Part shown: piece by piece, positions 10,905 to 22,792 of the stretch
Layout of the letters: each line of letters starts with the position of its first letter
How positions within the stretch are numbered: the first letter of the stretch is position 1
From: Symbiodinium natans
Taxonomy: Eukaryota; Sar; Dinophyceae; Suessiales; Symbiodiniaceae
DNA length: 64,000 nt
NCBI GenBank assembly: GCA_905221605.1
Contig: CAJNDS010000002.1
Location: 1,117,881-1,181,880, forward strand
Direction of reading: 5' to 3'
Made by a program: the position numbers and the translations under genes
Notes under the pieces: generated by a model
What the model was told of the DNA's origin: nothing
Seen by the model: only the letters and a program-made list of their open reading frames with translations
Database searches by the model: none

Positions 10905-11010
10905 GATGTTCACCTTTATACTAGCAGCCCTTAATAGGGGCTCTAATCGGGGGTACTATGATCCAAATAACTTAGGACTGCTAGTATAAGGGTGAAGTTC
11001 CAGGGTACCC
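10905..11010. mobile_element. hairpin element, family H2
   Basis: Ends are GGGATGTTCACCTTTATACT and its complement AGTATAAGGGTGAAG, with an AGCCCTTAATAGGGG core. The family consensus is TTGGGATGTTCCCCCTTATACT, then CAGTCCTTAATAGGGATTA, then TAGTACCCCC. Other copies are at 29552, 40577, 46463, 59806 and 63667. A TTTAGGG tract lies on the left and a CCCTAAA tract on the right. Confidence 0.8.
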
Positions 11011-11179
11011 CTAAACCCTAAACCCTAAACCCTGAACCCCTAACCCTAAACCCTAAACGAAGTTCGGAGTTTGGACTTAGGTTTAGCAAGCTTGGGCCCT
11101 TGGACCCTCAGGCTTGACTGCCAACACCCTATGCACCTCCCAAAAACTATGCAACCCCCGTCCCTTAAGAACTCTATAT

Positions 11180-11287
11180 CTATACCCTAAACCCTAAACC
11201 CTAAACCCTAAACCCTAAACCCTAAACCCTAAACCCTAAACCCTAAACCCTAAACCCTAAACCCTAAACCCTAAACCCTAAACCCTA
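11180..11287. repeat. (CCCTAAA)n, ~15 units
   Basis: Near-perfect heptamers. Typical of several dozen arrays in the window, found in both orientations. Confidence 0.95.
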
Positions 11288-12627
11288 CCCCCCCAAAAAA
11301 ACTCACAGAAGCCTGGGCGACAGCGCAAAGAAAGAAGGCTGGCGAGCCTTCGCGGGACGCTGGCGGCATACAGGATCCAGGGTCGAAAATCGGGGCCTTA
11401 GTTAGTAGTTTAGGGTTTAGGGTTTAGGGTTAGGGTTTAGGGTTAAGGGGTTAGGGGTTAGGGTTTAGGGATAGTGGGGCCTGAATAGTTAGAACAGGGT
11501 TTTGCGAGCTATTACAGCATAATTCTAAAGGGACCAGTATTCCCTACTACTCGTATTTTTCCGACACCCTGGTAGAATCCCAGCGTTCCAAAAGGATGGG
11601 GATTTCGTCAATTAGCCATCCTCCCCTTCGAACCTTAATAAACAAATAACAATATTCTTTTGCGTTTTCTATAAAAAAGAAAAAGCTTAAGGGGGCTAAA
11701 GTTCAGAGCATTGGCGACAGCATTGTGGGAGGCTTGCGGAAGGCAAAGAATGGGAATCCTCGAGTTCCCTTGCTCTCCCAGCGCACCGTGCGCTAAACCC
11801 TAAAACCCTAAAGCCCAGGGTTTAGGGTTTAGGGTTTAGGGTTTAGGGTTTAGGGTTTAGGGTTTAGGGGTTAGGGGTTTAGGGTTGAACCCTGTGGGGG
11901 TTTCCGACATTGGGGGTACCTTATTGGGGGGATCCTTCTTTTAAGGGAATCCTCCTATTTGGGGGTCCGATCTTACAGTCGTAAAACCCCTATAAATACC
12001 AAGCCCTACAACGCACCACGGCCGAACACCTCTCCACCCTAAAGGCACGCATCGCCGGAAGGCCCTGCCTATGTCAGCTAGATTTAGGGCAGGCATAGCA
12101 GTAGACCCCCGAATTTGGGACCCCATACTACTAAAGAATACTTTAGAGGGAACCTCCTTAAGGGATCTACTTTTGGATCCTCCCTGGGGTCTGGGCTATG
12201 TTTTAGTACTGAGAACCCAACTAAGGGCCCTTAAGGTTTAGGGTTTAGGGTTTAGGGCTTCTAAGCGGGGTTAAGCGTTGAAAAGTGGTCCTAGCGCTGG
12301 GGGAACTACGGCACTACTGTATCCAGAAACGCAAATCAATCAACTCTTACGCGCAGGAAAGCCCTCAGCCCCAAAATCCTCAAACCTGAATCAACCTGAG
12401 AATACGGGCTTGTGCGATTACATACTTTATTCGCATACTAGAAAAGCATCATTTCTATTGTGTTGTTTCTGTGTTTTTTATCTGAGTGTAATATTGTACT
12501 AGATTGTCATATTTCATCTTCTTATATTACTGTACCATTAGAGTAGAATAGGCCTTAGGGTTTGACCAATTTCAGCCTGTCCTACTATAAGACCGATTAA
12601 GGACTGGAAAAGGGGGAACATCCCACC
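11288..12627. other. heptamer arrays and spacers, no exon called
   Basis: TTTAGGG arrays near 11408-11470 and 11820-11890, with unique spacers and a partial H2 end near 12583-12626. An ORF at 12278-12502 has no codon bias and is not called. Confidence 0.5.
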
Positions 12628-12710
12628 CTGAACCCTAAACCCTAAACCCTAAACCCTAAACCCTAAACCCTAAACCCTGAACCCTAAACCCTAAACCCTA
12701 AACCCTAAAC

Positions 12711-12796
12711 CCCCCGGCCTTTGTCCGCATGGCAGCGGCGCAACGCCTGGCGAGAAGCTTCCAGCAAGACCTGCACGGAGCCCAGGAGCTCCAAGT
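12711..12796 (-). CDS. candidate exon, helical
   Basis: GGGGCCCCAG precedes LELLGSVQVLLEASRQALRR, then CHADKGRG to a GTTTAGGG donor. 23 of 28 third positions are G or C. The plus strand is also open with similar GC3 (MAAAQRLARSFQQDLHGAQE). Minus is preferred because the stronger exon at 14269-14346 is on that strand. Confidence 0.45.
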
Positions 12797-13165
12797 CTGG
12801 GGCCCCAAGTGGGGTTTAGGGTTTAGGGTTTAGGGTTTAGGGTTTAGGGTTTAGGGTCTAGGGTTTAGGGTTTAGGGTTTAGGTGTAAGAAGTACCTTTG
12901 TCTTTGGGGGCTTCGAAGCCGCTACATGAAGCCCACTTTGGGCGTTGCCGCCCTCAAGGGTACGGCTATGCGGGCTTGGAACGGCCCAATACCCAAGACA
13001 CCCCAAAAAAGCCAGAACCCACTACGAGGGATTTTGGGAGGGCTTAGGAGGGTTGAGGGATTTTGGGGAAGATGAAAAACACATAATCTCTTGGGTAATT
13101 ATATACAGGGCCTTCATTCCCTCATGCCCTAAACGCTAAACCCTAAACCCTGAACCCCTAAGAAC

Positions 13166-13238
13166 TAGGGGGCGAGGGCATGTGCCGGCGCCTGCTTCGG
13201 GGTGTGCTTTCTTCGGATGCACTCGTCGGTCCATCCTG
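13166..13238 (-). CDS. candidate exon
   Basis: TTGCACCCCTCAG is a good acceptor. The likely frame is GWTDECIRRKHTPKQAPAHA, and the end is a GTTCTTAGG donor. All three minus frames are nearly open, so the frame is uncertain. Confidence 0.45.
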
Positions 13239-14268
13239 CTGAGGGGTGCAAGGTTTAGGGTTTAGGGTTTAGGGTTTAGGGTTTAGGGTTTAGGGTTTAG
13301 GGGGTTTAGGGTTTAGCGGGGTTTAGGGGGTTTAGGGTTTAGGGTTTACAATGACCGTCAGCAAGAAGAGCGGGCAGGGGGTTTAGGGTTTATGGTATCT
13401 GCGCCAAAGATGCTTAGCGACTTTTGTAAAGGCGGCCTTTCGTCTGATTTCCCGGATGACCACCACAGAATTGCCACACAAGAACGGCAGGATTGGTAGT
13501 GGGGATGCCCTACAAAACCGGGTGCCAGTGTTTTGTAAGGGATCCTTCAGATGAAGATTAGAAAAGATTTACTCCCCTTTAGAACATTATGCTTCTCTTC
13601 TTAAATATTACGCCGGGTTTTACATGAATAGAAATTCAAAAACAACGCCCCAGAGGGCTTTCGCAAGGGAGTCCCCATACAGCATGAGGACCTTCGGATA
13701 GATCTGGCGAGTTTCACACGGCATAAGAGCCGCGCTTGTCGAAAGCTCTGCAGCTGCAATCGCGCGATTTGCAAAGGGTTGTCTGTATAAGTCTGTAGGA
13801 CGACCCCATACACATCGGAGTATTTGTTGGAGAGCTTGTGCGTTTACAACACAGGCCTAACTTTAGATGCTGGAGTCAATCTGTTATTGACACAAGGAAA
13901 ACACTTGCTGAGACGGCCTCTACATCAAATGGCGGTCTTCTGCGGGCTCTGGTTGAAACTTGGTAGTTTTAGTAGCCATGTCAAAATAAGGGTAACGTGT
14001 TTTTGGTTGGTTGCTTTATACGGGAACCTTGAACCAAACAAAAATGAAGGGTACCACTGGGCTACCAAGGCGGAAAGAGACTAAAACATCCAGATATTTG
14101 GGGAGGAACAACACAGACAGTCTGGCAAGACCGCATGAAAGAGCCCTGAACACCAAAACCCGAAGTTGCGGAACCAGGCAAGCCCTCCCAAAACCCAAAA
14201 CCCAAAACCCAAAACTCTAAACCCTAACCCTAAACCCTAAAACCTAAACCCTAAACCCTAAACCCTAC

Positions 14269-14346
14269 ATCCTCTGGCCTCGAACTTTCTCGAGAATGCC
14301 GTCAGGCCACACGACAGCTGAGAACATCGAGGCCATGGCTGTACCA
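14269..14346 (-). CDS. exon with strong splice sites
   Basis: A long pyrimidine tract ending CCCTTCACTTCAG opens GTAMASMFSAVVWPDGILEK, then VRGQR, and a GTAGGGTTTAGGG donor closes it in phase 2. The intron therefore begins directly with heptamers. Of the islands in the left 15 kb this is the clearest. No family recognised. Confidence 0.65.
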
Positions 14347-14499
14347 CTGAAGTGAAGGGAGGGTACAAGTGGGGGTTCCCTTTCTGCTAGATCTGGGGGT
14401 TTCCGAGGGTTTAGGGTTTAGAGTTTGGGGTTTAGGGTTTAGGGCTAGGAATAAGAAGGGAAGGGCCCTTAAGGTTTACGGTTCAGGGTTTAGGGGGTT

Positions 14500-14590
14500 T
14501 AGGGGGTTTAGGGGGTTTAGGGGGTTTAGGGGGTTTAGGGGGTTTAGGGGGTTTAGGGGGTTTAGGGGGTTTAGGGGGTTTAGGGTTTAG
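14500..14590. repeat. (GGGTTTAGG)n variant array
   Basis: Ten copies of a nine-base variant GGGGTTTAG replace the usual heptamer. The Gly-Phe-Arg frame over it is an artefact. Confidence 0.9.
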
Positions 14591-14672
14591 GGTCAACTCC
14601 CTGCATTTTGTTGCACTCATCGTCGGTGTGCTTCAAGCCCTTTCGGCAGCATTCGCCTCTCGAAACCTTAAG

Positions 14673-14816
14673 AGCCCTAAACCCTAAACCCTAAACCCTA
14701 AACCCTAAACCCTAAACCCTAAACCCTAAACCCTAAACCCTAAATCCTAAACCCTAAACCCTAAACCCTAAACCCTAAACCCTAAACCCTAAACCCTAAA
14801 CCCTAAACCCTAAACC
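14673..14816. repeat. (CCCTAAA)n, ~20 units
   Basis: Near-perfect heptamers with one CCTAAAT variant. Confidence 0.95.
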
Positions 14817-14819
14817 GAA

Positions 14820-15118
14820 ACCTCAAGAGCCCTACTTTCAGCCGATGCTGAGTGGGGAAGCAGGGGGTTAGAGGGAGCAAGGTGCCCTTAAAGACTCTCT
14901 TGAAGGGTTTTTGGACGATATGCACAAAATTCCGACCTCCATTCTTGGCTCTAAGGCATTTAGGGCTCCCCAAGTTGAATCAGTTTTGGAAGCATTTAGG
15001 GCTTTAGGTTTCTCTCCGTGTTTTTGAGAGTCTGGGATTTTGGGATTCTGGGGGATCGCGGTGGAAGGTTGGGACCCGGCACACGGAGGGCATATTAGGT
15101 AGGGTTTGCGTTGCTGCG
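14820..15118. other. unique spacer, no gene seen
   Basis: Mixed-composition sequence between a heptamer array and the TATG microsatellite. No convincing exon. Confidence 0.4.
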
Positions 15119-15242
<124 letters not shown>

Positions 15243-15479
15243 TAGCTTTGGGTTTTTCTTATTGCTTTAAAAGAGCGAATATAAACATCGTAATACAACA
15301 ATACATATTTACACCTACATATGGCACGCAAATCTCATGCCCATCGGTTCTAGGCCTAGCCGCACGCCATTACGAAATGCGAATTTCTGGTTATTCTTAT
15401 TTTCATTTGTTTCTCTTTGCTGTCTGTGTATGCGTGTTCTTTTTTCAGCCTGCGTGAAAAAGTCGCTGTTTGGCTGCGG

Positions 15480-18400
15480 CAGAAGGGAAAGAGAAGTGAG
15501 AGAGGAGAGACAACAAGGAGGCCATTTTAATTTTCTGGAAGGGTATTGAAAAGAAAAGAAAAGACAAGAAACAAGGAGACGGATGGCACTCTTCTTTATC
15601 TATCATCTCTCCCTTCCTTGCCTCTCCCGTTTCCCTCTATAATTCAAAAGACAAGACTTTTTTTGGTCTTCGCAGATCTCTCTCCTCTTCAGGAAGCCCC
15701 CTTGCCCGTATTTTGCTTGCTTTCTGAAACGACAAGGAAAACAACACATAGAAAGAGAGGAAAGGGAATGAAACAATAGGCAGTGGAGCTCTTCAGTGTC
15801 TTTCCCTATCTCTTTTCTTCTTTTTCTTTTTCATTCAATAAGGAAAAGAAGCTTCCTTTTGTGTGTTTTTGAAATTCAAAGAGAACAGGAGACGGGAAGG
15901 GAGAGAGAAAGGAGAGAGGAGAGATCAAAAGGAATGCAATTTTAATGGGAAGAGCAATGAAAAGAATGGAAGAGAAATGAAGACAGGAGAGGGAGGTGCA
16001 AAATCAGGCTAAGAGAAGATGGTGCTCGTTTTCATCTTTCTTCTCTTGTTCTTTTCCCTGTCAAATAGAAAACAAAAGGAAGAACAATGAACATGCAAAG
16101 GAACCCGTTTTCTTTTTCCATTTGGGAACAAGGAAAGAACAGAGGCGATAGGGCGAGAGGAGGGATTTGCTGAAGCATGGGGAGGGTCTACGGACAAGGA
16201 GCCAACCCCGCTCAGTTTCCCCATCCATTGAAACAGGAAAAGAAAGGAACAGGGCCTCCATTCCCCTCTTGTTCTTCCTTTCTTGTGTTTTTGTCATATC
16301 AAGGGGAACAGGAGAAGAGAAGGGAGAGAGAAGAAGAGAGGAGAGACAACAAGGATTGCATTTGTACTGGGAAGAGCAAAGAAAAGAATAGAAGAGAGAT
16401 GAATAAAGGAGAGGGAGAGACAAAATAAGGCGCAGAGAAGATGGCACTCTTCTTTATCTATCCTCTCCCCCTTATCTCTCCCTGCCCTCTTTCTTTTCGA
16501 AATAAGAAAACAAAAAGGAAGAACTATGAGAAGGAGAAGGGGACGGAAAGGAACGGAAAGGATAGGCCGATAGGAGGGGTATGATGAAGTATGGCAAGGT
16601 CCACGCGCCAGGAGTCACCCTCTGCTTACCCTTCCACTGCCTTATCATACAAGTTCCTTTCTTGCGCTGTATCAGTTGAAAGGAAACAGAAGGAGAAAAG
16701 GGAAAGGGAAGTGAGAGAGGAGAGATGACTTGGACGGCATTTTTCTGGAAGCGCAACTGTACCGGAATGTGGCCACAACAAGCAGGCCAGGGAGGCTCAG
16801 GCGGGGCAACTGTAGCGGAATGTGGCCACAACAAGCAGGCCAGGGAGGCTCAGGCGGGGCAAGTCTCTCCCTAATTAGAAAAAAACCAATCTTGCTCTTC
16901 GCAGATAGATAAGTGCCCTTCTTCCACTTCAGGAAATCGCCTTTCCCAAATTTTGCTTTTTGAAGCGAATAAGAAAAACAACAGATAAGAAGAGAGGACA
17001 GGGAATGACTAGGTAAAGAGAGGGGCTCTTCAATTGTGCGTTACTTTTCCTTCTTGGGGGATGTCCTTTTTTTCTCCCTTGAAGATGCAGAAAACTATCA
17101 AAAGGAACACCCGTTCCATCGCCCATTTACTCTTCAATTCCCTTCCTTATCTCCTATGCTTTTTTCTTTAGTCATTGCAACAGGAGAAGACAGGAAAAGG
17201 GCCTCCATTCCCCTCTTGTTCTTCCTTTCTTGTGTTTTTGTCATATAAAGGGGAACAGGAGAAAGAGAAGGAGAGAGGAGCGATGAAAGGAACACACTTT
17301 TAATGGGAAGAGCCAAGAAAAGAATGGAAGAGAGATGAATAAAGGAGAGGGAGAGACAAAACAAGTTGCAAAGAAGATGGCGCTCTTCTTAATCCATCCC
17401 CTCTCCCTTATCTCTCCCTTCCCTTTTTCTTTTCGAAATAAGAAAAACTAAGCAGGAAGAATTATGAAAAGGAGAAGGGTAAGGAAAAGAGCAGAAGAGA
17501 TAGGCCGAAAAGAGTGATATGATGAAGTATGGCAAGGTCCACACGCAAGGAGTCACCCTCTGCTTACCCTCCCACTGCCCTTATCATACAAGTTCCTTTC
17601 TTGTGGTTTATCAGCTAAACGGAAACAGAAGGAGAGAAAGGACAGAGAAGTGAGAGAAGAGAGACAACAAGGAGGTCATTTAAATTTTCTGGAAGGGTAT
17701 TGAAAAGAAGAGAAAAGACAAGAAACAAGGAGACGGATGGCACTGATCTTTATCTATCATCTCTCCCTTGCTTGTCTTTCCCTTTTCCCTCTATAATGAA
17801 AAAAAGGCGCCCTCTCTCGTCTTCAGGAACCCGTTCACTTTTTCCGTTTGGGAACAAGGAAAAGAACAGAGGCGATAGGGCGAGAGGAAGAATTTGCTGA
17901 AGCATGGGGAGGGTCTACGGGCAAGGAGCCAACCCCGCTCACTTGCCCCATCCATTGTGAAAAGAACAGGGCCTCCATTCCCCTCTTGTTCTTCCTTTCT
18001 TGCGTTTTTGTCATTTCAGGGGGAACAGGAGAAGAGAAGGGAAAGAGAAGGAGCGAGGAGAGATAAAAAGAACACAATTTTAATGGGAAGAGCCAAGAAA
18101 AGAATAGAAGAGAGATGAATAAAGGAGAGGGAGAGACAAAACAAGGCGCAAAGAAGATGGCACTCTTCTTTATCTATCCTCTCTCCCTTATCTCTGCAAG
18201 GAATAGAACAGACAGGAAGCAAGGAGACGGAGTGACAAATATTTATCTCCCTTGTCTCTCCCTAATTAGAAAAAACCAATCTTGCTATTCACAGATAGAT
18301 AGGCGCCCTTCTTCCTCTTCAGGAAATCGCCTTTCCTTTATTTGGCTTTTTGAAGCGAATAAGAAAAACAAGAGATAAGAAGAGAGGACAGGGAATGACT

Positions 18401-21120
18401 AGGTAAAGAGAGGAGCTCTTCAATTTTCCTCCCTATCTCTTATGTTACTTTTCCTCCTTGGGGGATGTCCTTTTTTCTCCCTTGAAGATGCATAAAACTA
18501 TCAAAAAGAACACCCGTTCCATCGCCCATTTACTCTTCACTTCCCTTCCTTATCTCTTATGCTCTTTTCCTTATTCATTGCAAGAGGAGAAGACAGGAAA
18601 AGGGCCTCCATTCCCCTCTTGTTCTTCCTTTCTTGTGTTTTTGTCATATAAAGGGGAACAGGAGAAGAGAAGGGGAAGAGAAGGAGAGAGGAGCGATGAA
18701 AGGAAGACAATTTGAAGGGGAAGAGCCAAGAAAAGAATGGAAGAGAGATGAATAAAGGAGAGGGAGAGACAAAACAAGGCGCAAAGAAGATGGCACTCTT
18801 CTTTATCTATCCTCTCTCCCTTATCTCTGCAAGGAATAGAACAGACAGGAAGCAAGGAGACGGAGTGACAAAACTTGTCGCAAAGCTTTATATATCTCCC
18901 TTGTCTCTCCCTAATTAGAAAAAACCAATCTTGCTATTCACAGATAGATAGGTGCCCTTCTTCCTCTTCAGGAAATCGCCTTTCCCTTATTTGGCTTTTT
19001 GAAGCGAATAAGAAAAACAACAGATAAGAAGAGAGGACAGGGAATGACTAGGTAAAGAGAGTAGCTCTTCAATTTTCCTCCCTATCTCTTATGTTACTTT
19101 TCCTCCTTGGGGGATGTCCTTTTTTCTCCCTTGAAGATGCAGAAAACTATCAAAAAGAACACCCGTTCCATCGCCCATTTACTCTTCAATTCCCTTCCTT
19201 ATCTCCTATGCTCTTTTCCTTATTCATTGCAACAGGAGAAGACAGGAAAAGGGCCTCCATTCCCCTCTTGTTCTTCCTTTCTTGTGTTTTTGTCATATAA
19301 AGGGGAACAGGAGAAGAGAAGGGGAAGAGAAGGAGAGAGGAGCGATGAAAGGAACACAATTTTAAGGGGAAGAGCCAAGAAAAGAATGGAAGAGAGATGA
19401 ATAAAGGAGAGGGAGAGACAAAACAAGTTGCAAAGAAGATGGCGCTCTTCTTAATCCATCCCCTCTCCCTTATCTCTCCCTTCCCTTTTTCTTTTCGAAA
19501 TAAGAAAAACTAAGCAGGAAGAATTATGAAAAGGAGAAGGCTTTCTTGTGGTTTACAGCTAAACGGAAGCAGAAGGAGAGAAGGGAAAGAGAAGTGAGAG
19601 AGGAGAGACAACAAGGAGGTCATTTTAATTTTCTGGAAGGGTATTGAAAAGAAGAGAAAAGACAAGAAACAAGGAGACGGATGGCACTCTTCTTTATCTA
19701 TCATCTCTCCCTTGCTTGTCTTGCCCTTTTGCCTCTATAATGAAAAAAAGGCGCCCTCTCTCGTCTTCAGGAACCCGTTCACTTTTTCCGTTTGGGAACA
19801 AGGAAAAGAACAGAGGCGATAGGGCGAGAGGAAGAATTTGCTGAAGCATGGGGAGGGTCTACGGGCAAGGAGCCAACCCCGCTCACTTGCCCCATCCATT
19901 GTGAAAAGAACAGGGCCTCCATTCCCCTCTTGTTCTTCCTTTCTTGCGTTTTTGTCATTTAAGGGGGAACAGGAGAAGAGAAGGGAAAGAGAAGGAGCGA
20001 GGAGAGATAAAAGAACACAATTTTAATGGGAAGAGCCAAGAAAAGAATAGAAGAGAGATGAATAAAGGAGAGGGAGAGACAAAACAAGGCGCAAAGAAGA
20101 TGGCACTCTTCTTTATCTATCCTCTCTCCCTTATCTCTGCAAGGAATAGAACAGACAGGAAGCAAGGAGACGGAGTGACAAAACTTGTCGCAAAGCTTTA
20201 TATATCTCCCTTGTCTCTCCCTAATTAGAAAAAACCAATCTTGCTATTCACAGATAGATAGGTGCCCTTCTTCCTCTTCAGGGAATCGTCTTTCCCTTAT
20301 TTTGCTTTTTCAAGCGAATAAGAAAAACAACAGATAAGAAGAGAGGACAGGGAATGACTAGGTAAAGAGAGGAGCTCTTCAATTTTCCTCCCTATCTCTT
20401 ATGTTACTTTTCCTTCTGGGGGGATGTCCTTTTTTCTCCCTTGAAGATGCAGAAAACTATCAAAAAGAACACCCGTTCCATCGCCCATTTACTCTTCAAT
20501 TCCCTTCCTTATCTCATATGCTCTTTTCCTTATTCATTGCAACAGGAGAAGACAGGAAAAGGGCTTCCATTCCCCTCCTGTTCTTCCTTTCTTGTGTTTT
20601 TTGTCATATAAAGGGGAACAGGAGAAGAGAAGGGAAAGAGAAGGAGAGATGAGCGATAAAAAGAACACAATTTTAATGGGAAGAGCCAAGAAAAGAATGG
20701 AAGAGAGATGAATAAAGGAGAGGGAGAGACAAAACAAGGAGCAAAGAAGATGGCGCTCTTCTTTATCTATCCTCTTTCCCTTATCTCTGCAAGGAATAGA
20801 ACAGACAGGAAGCAAGGAGACGGAGTGACAAAACTTGTCGCAAAGCTTTATATATCTCCCTTGTCTCTCCCTAATTAGAAAAAACCAATCTTGCTATTCA
20901 CAGATAGATAGGTGCCCTTCTTCCTCTTCAGGGAATCGCCTTTCCCTTATTTTGCTTTTTGAAGCGACTAAGAAAAACAACAGATAAGAAGAGAGGACAG
21001 GGAATGACTAGGTAAAGAGAGGAGCTCTTCAATGTCCCTCCCTTTTTCTTATGTTACTTTTCCTTCTTGGGGGGTCCTTTTTCCTCCCTTGAAGATGCAG
21101 AAAACGATCAAAAAGGACAC
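15480..21120. repeat. polypurine/polypyrimidine satellite, ~652-bp core unit
   Basis: The block starting GAATAAGAAAAACAACAGAT recurs at about 16965, 18356, 19008, 20314, 20965 and 22465. Spacings of 652 and 651 bp, and 1306 bp (two units), set the core period; larger spacings carry a second module beginning GTATTGAAAAGAAGAGAAAA (15545, 17698, 19642). Purine-rich and pyrimidine-rich blocks alternate, giving local self-complementarity such as GGAGAGGGAGAGAC against TCTCTCCCTTATC. All copies point the same way. The many 60-120 codon frames are unit echoes. Confidence 0.85.
16741..16862. repeat. 54-bp tandem duplication
   Basis: CGGAATGTGGCCACAACAAG and the following ~30 bases are present twice in tandem, at about 16761 and 16815, inside the satellite. 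Confidence 0.85.
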
Positions 21121-21403
21121 CCGTTCCATCGCCCATATATAGGGAGACAGAGAAATCATGAGCATCAGCTGGGTTTGCTGCACCACTCAAAACTTCTCAA
21201 GTGACCTAGGCGCACTCTGCGCCTATCAGAGTACATTACAAGTACATAGGCGCACTCTGCGCCTATCAGAGTACATTACAAGTACAAGTGCAAGTACAAG
21301 CCTTCGTTTTTGATGTAGAGGGCACGAAAGGTGGAGGAGGGCTGGGGGGGGTGGGGTAAAAGAATTATATAAAACCACTTATAAGGTTTATACAGTTTAT
21401 GAA

Positions 21404-22219
21404 GTGGGCTCTTTTTTTCTCCTTTGGCTAATTTTGGGCAACATTTGCCCTTTGGGCCCAATTCGGCCTCAAAAAAACGGCCCCAAAGGGCCCAACAATG
21501 GGAAACGTGCGGCTGGATTTGGCCAAATTTTGCCGGACAGTCTGCGGGCAAAATTTGGCCAAATCGAGCTGCTCGTCGTACGCGATGAGAAATGCGCGGC
21601 TCGATTTGGCCAAATTTTGCCGGGCAGCCTCCGGGCAAAATTTGGCCAAATCGGGCTGCTCTTCGTAGGCGATGAGAAAGGTGCGGCTCGATTTGGCCAA
21701 ATTTTGCCGGGCAACTTTCGGGCAAAATTTGGCCAAATCAGGCTCTTCGTACGCGATGAGAAAGGCGCGGCTCGATTTGGCCAAATTTTGCCGGGCAGCT
21801 TTCGGGCAAAATTTGGCCAAATCGGGCTGCGCTTCGTAGGCGATGAGAAATGCGCGGCTCGATTTGGCCAAATTTTGCCGAGCAGCTTTCGGGCAAAATT
21901 TGGCCAAATCGGGCTGCTCTTCGTAGGCGATGAGAAATGCGCGGCTCGATTTGGCCAAATTTTGCCGAGCAGCTTTCGGGCAAAATTTGGCCAAATCGGG
22001 CTGCTCTTCGTAGGCGATGAGAAAGGCGCGGCTCGATTTGGCCAAATTTTGCCGGGCAGCCTTCGGGCAAAATTTGGCCAAATCGGGCAGCTCTTCGTAT
22101 GCGATGAGAAATGCGCGGCTCGATTTGGCCAAGTTTTGCCCGGAGCTTCCCCCCCTCCCAAGAATTTAATAATGATTAATTTAAGTACGACGGGGAGGTT
22201 TCGGATTGAAATTATTTAA
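21404..22219 (+). CDS. 29-residue repeat frame, copy A; coding doubtful
   Basis: A 271-codon frame crosses an array of 87-bp units (starts 21518, 21605, 21692, 21776, 21863, 21950, 22037, 22124). The unit is a multiple of three and the only length change is an 84-bp unit, so the frame is kept. It repeats AARFGQILPGSLRAKFGQI, then GLLFVGDEKG. The first residues (GSFFLLWLILGNICPLGP) are hydrophobic. Two minus frames are equally open across the array, and each unit is a perfect hairpin, TTTGGCCAAATTTTGCC against GGGCAAAATTTGGCCAAA. I rate a structural repeat more likely than a protein. Confidence 0.25.
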   Translation: MGSFFLLWLILGNICPLGPIRPQKNGPKGPNNGKRAAGFGQILPDSLRAKFGQIELLVVRDEKCAARFGQILPGSLRAKFGQIGLLFVGDEKGAARFGQILPGNFRAKFGQIRLFVRDEKGAARFGQILPGSFRAKFGQIGLRFVGDEKCAARFGQILPSSFRAKFGQIGLLFVGDEKCAARFGQILPSSFRAKFGQIGLLFVGDEKGAARFGQILPGSLRAKFGQIGQLFVCDEKCAARFGQVLPGASPPPKNLIMINLSTTGRFRIEII

Positions 22220-22792
22220 ATTATTTAATTCTTAGGGGGCGGGGAGGGTGGTTCCCCCCTCTTTTCGGATTTAAACTATTTAAACTATATAAGTTATTTA
22301 CATTATTTGAACTATTTAAATTGTTTAAATTATGTAATTTTTTTAATCAAAGCTTTTTATAACTCCCTTGTCTCTCCCTAATTAGAAAAAGCCAATCTTG
22401 CTATTCACAGATAGGTGCCCTTCTTCCTCTTCAGGAAATCGCCTTTCCCTTATTTTGCGTTTTGAAGCGACTAAGAAAAACAACAGATACGAAGAGAGGA
22501 CAGGGAATGACTAAGTAAAGAGAGGAGCTCTTCAATGTCCCTCCCTTTTTCTTATGTTACTTTTCCTTCTTGGGGGGTCCTTTTTCTCCATTCAAGATGC
22601 AGAAAACGATCAAAAAGGACACCCGTTCCATCGCCCATATATAGGGAGACAGAGAAATCATGAGCATCAGCTGGGTTTGCTGCACCACTCAAAACTTCTC
22701 AAGTGACCTAGGCACACTCTGCGCCTATCAGAGTACATTACAAGTACAAGTGCAAGTACAAGCCTTCGTTTTTGAGGTAGAGGGCACGAAAG

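Noticed and set aside
15480-21120. Numerous 60-130 codon frames
   Set aside because: Repeated at the satellite period on both strands with no start or splice consistency.
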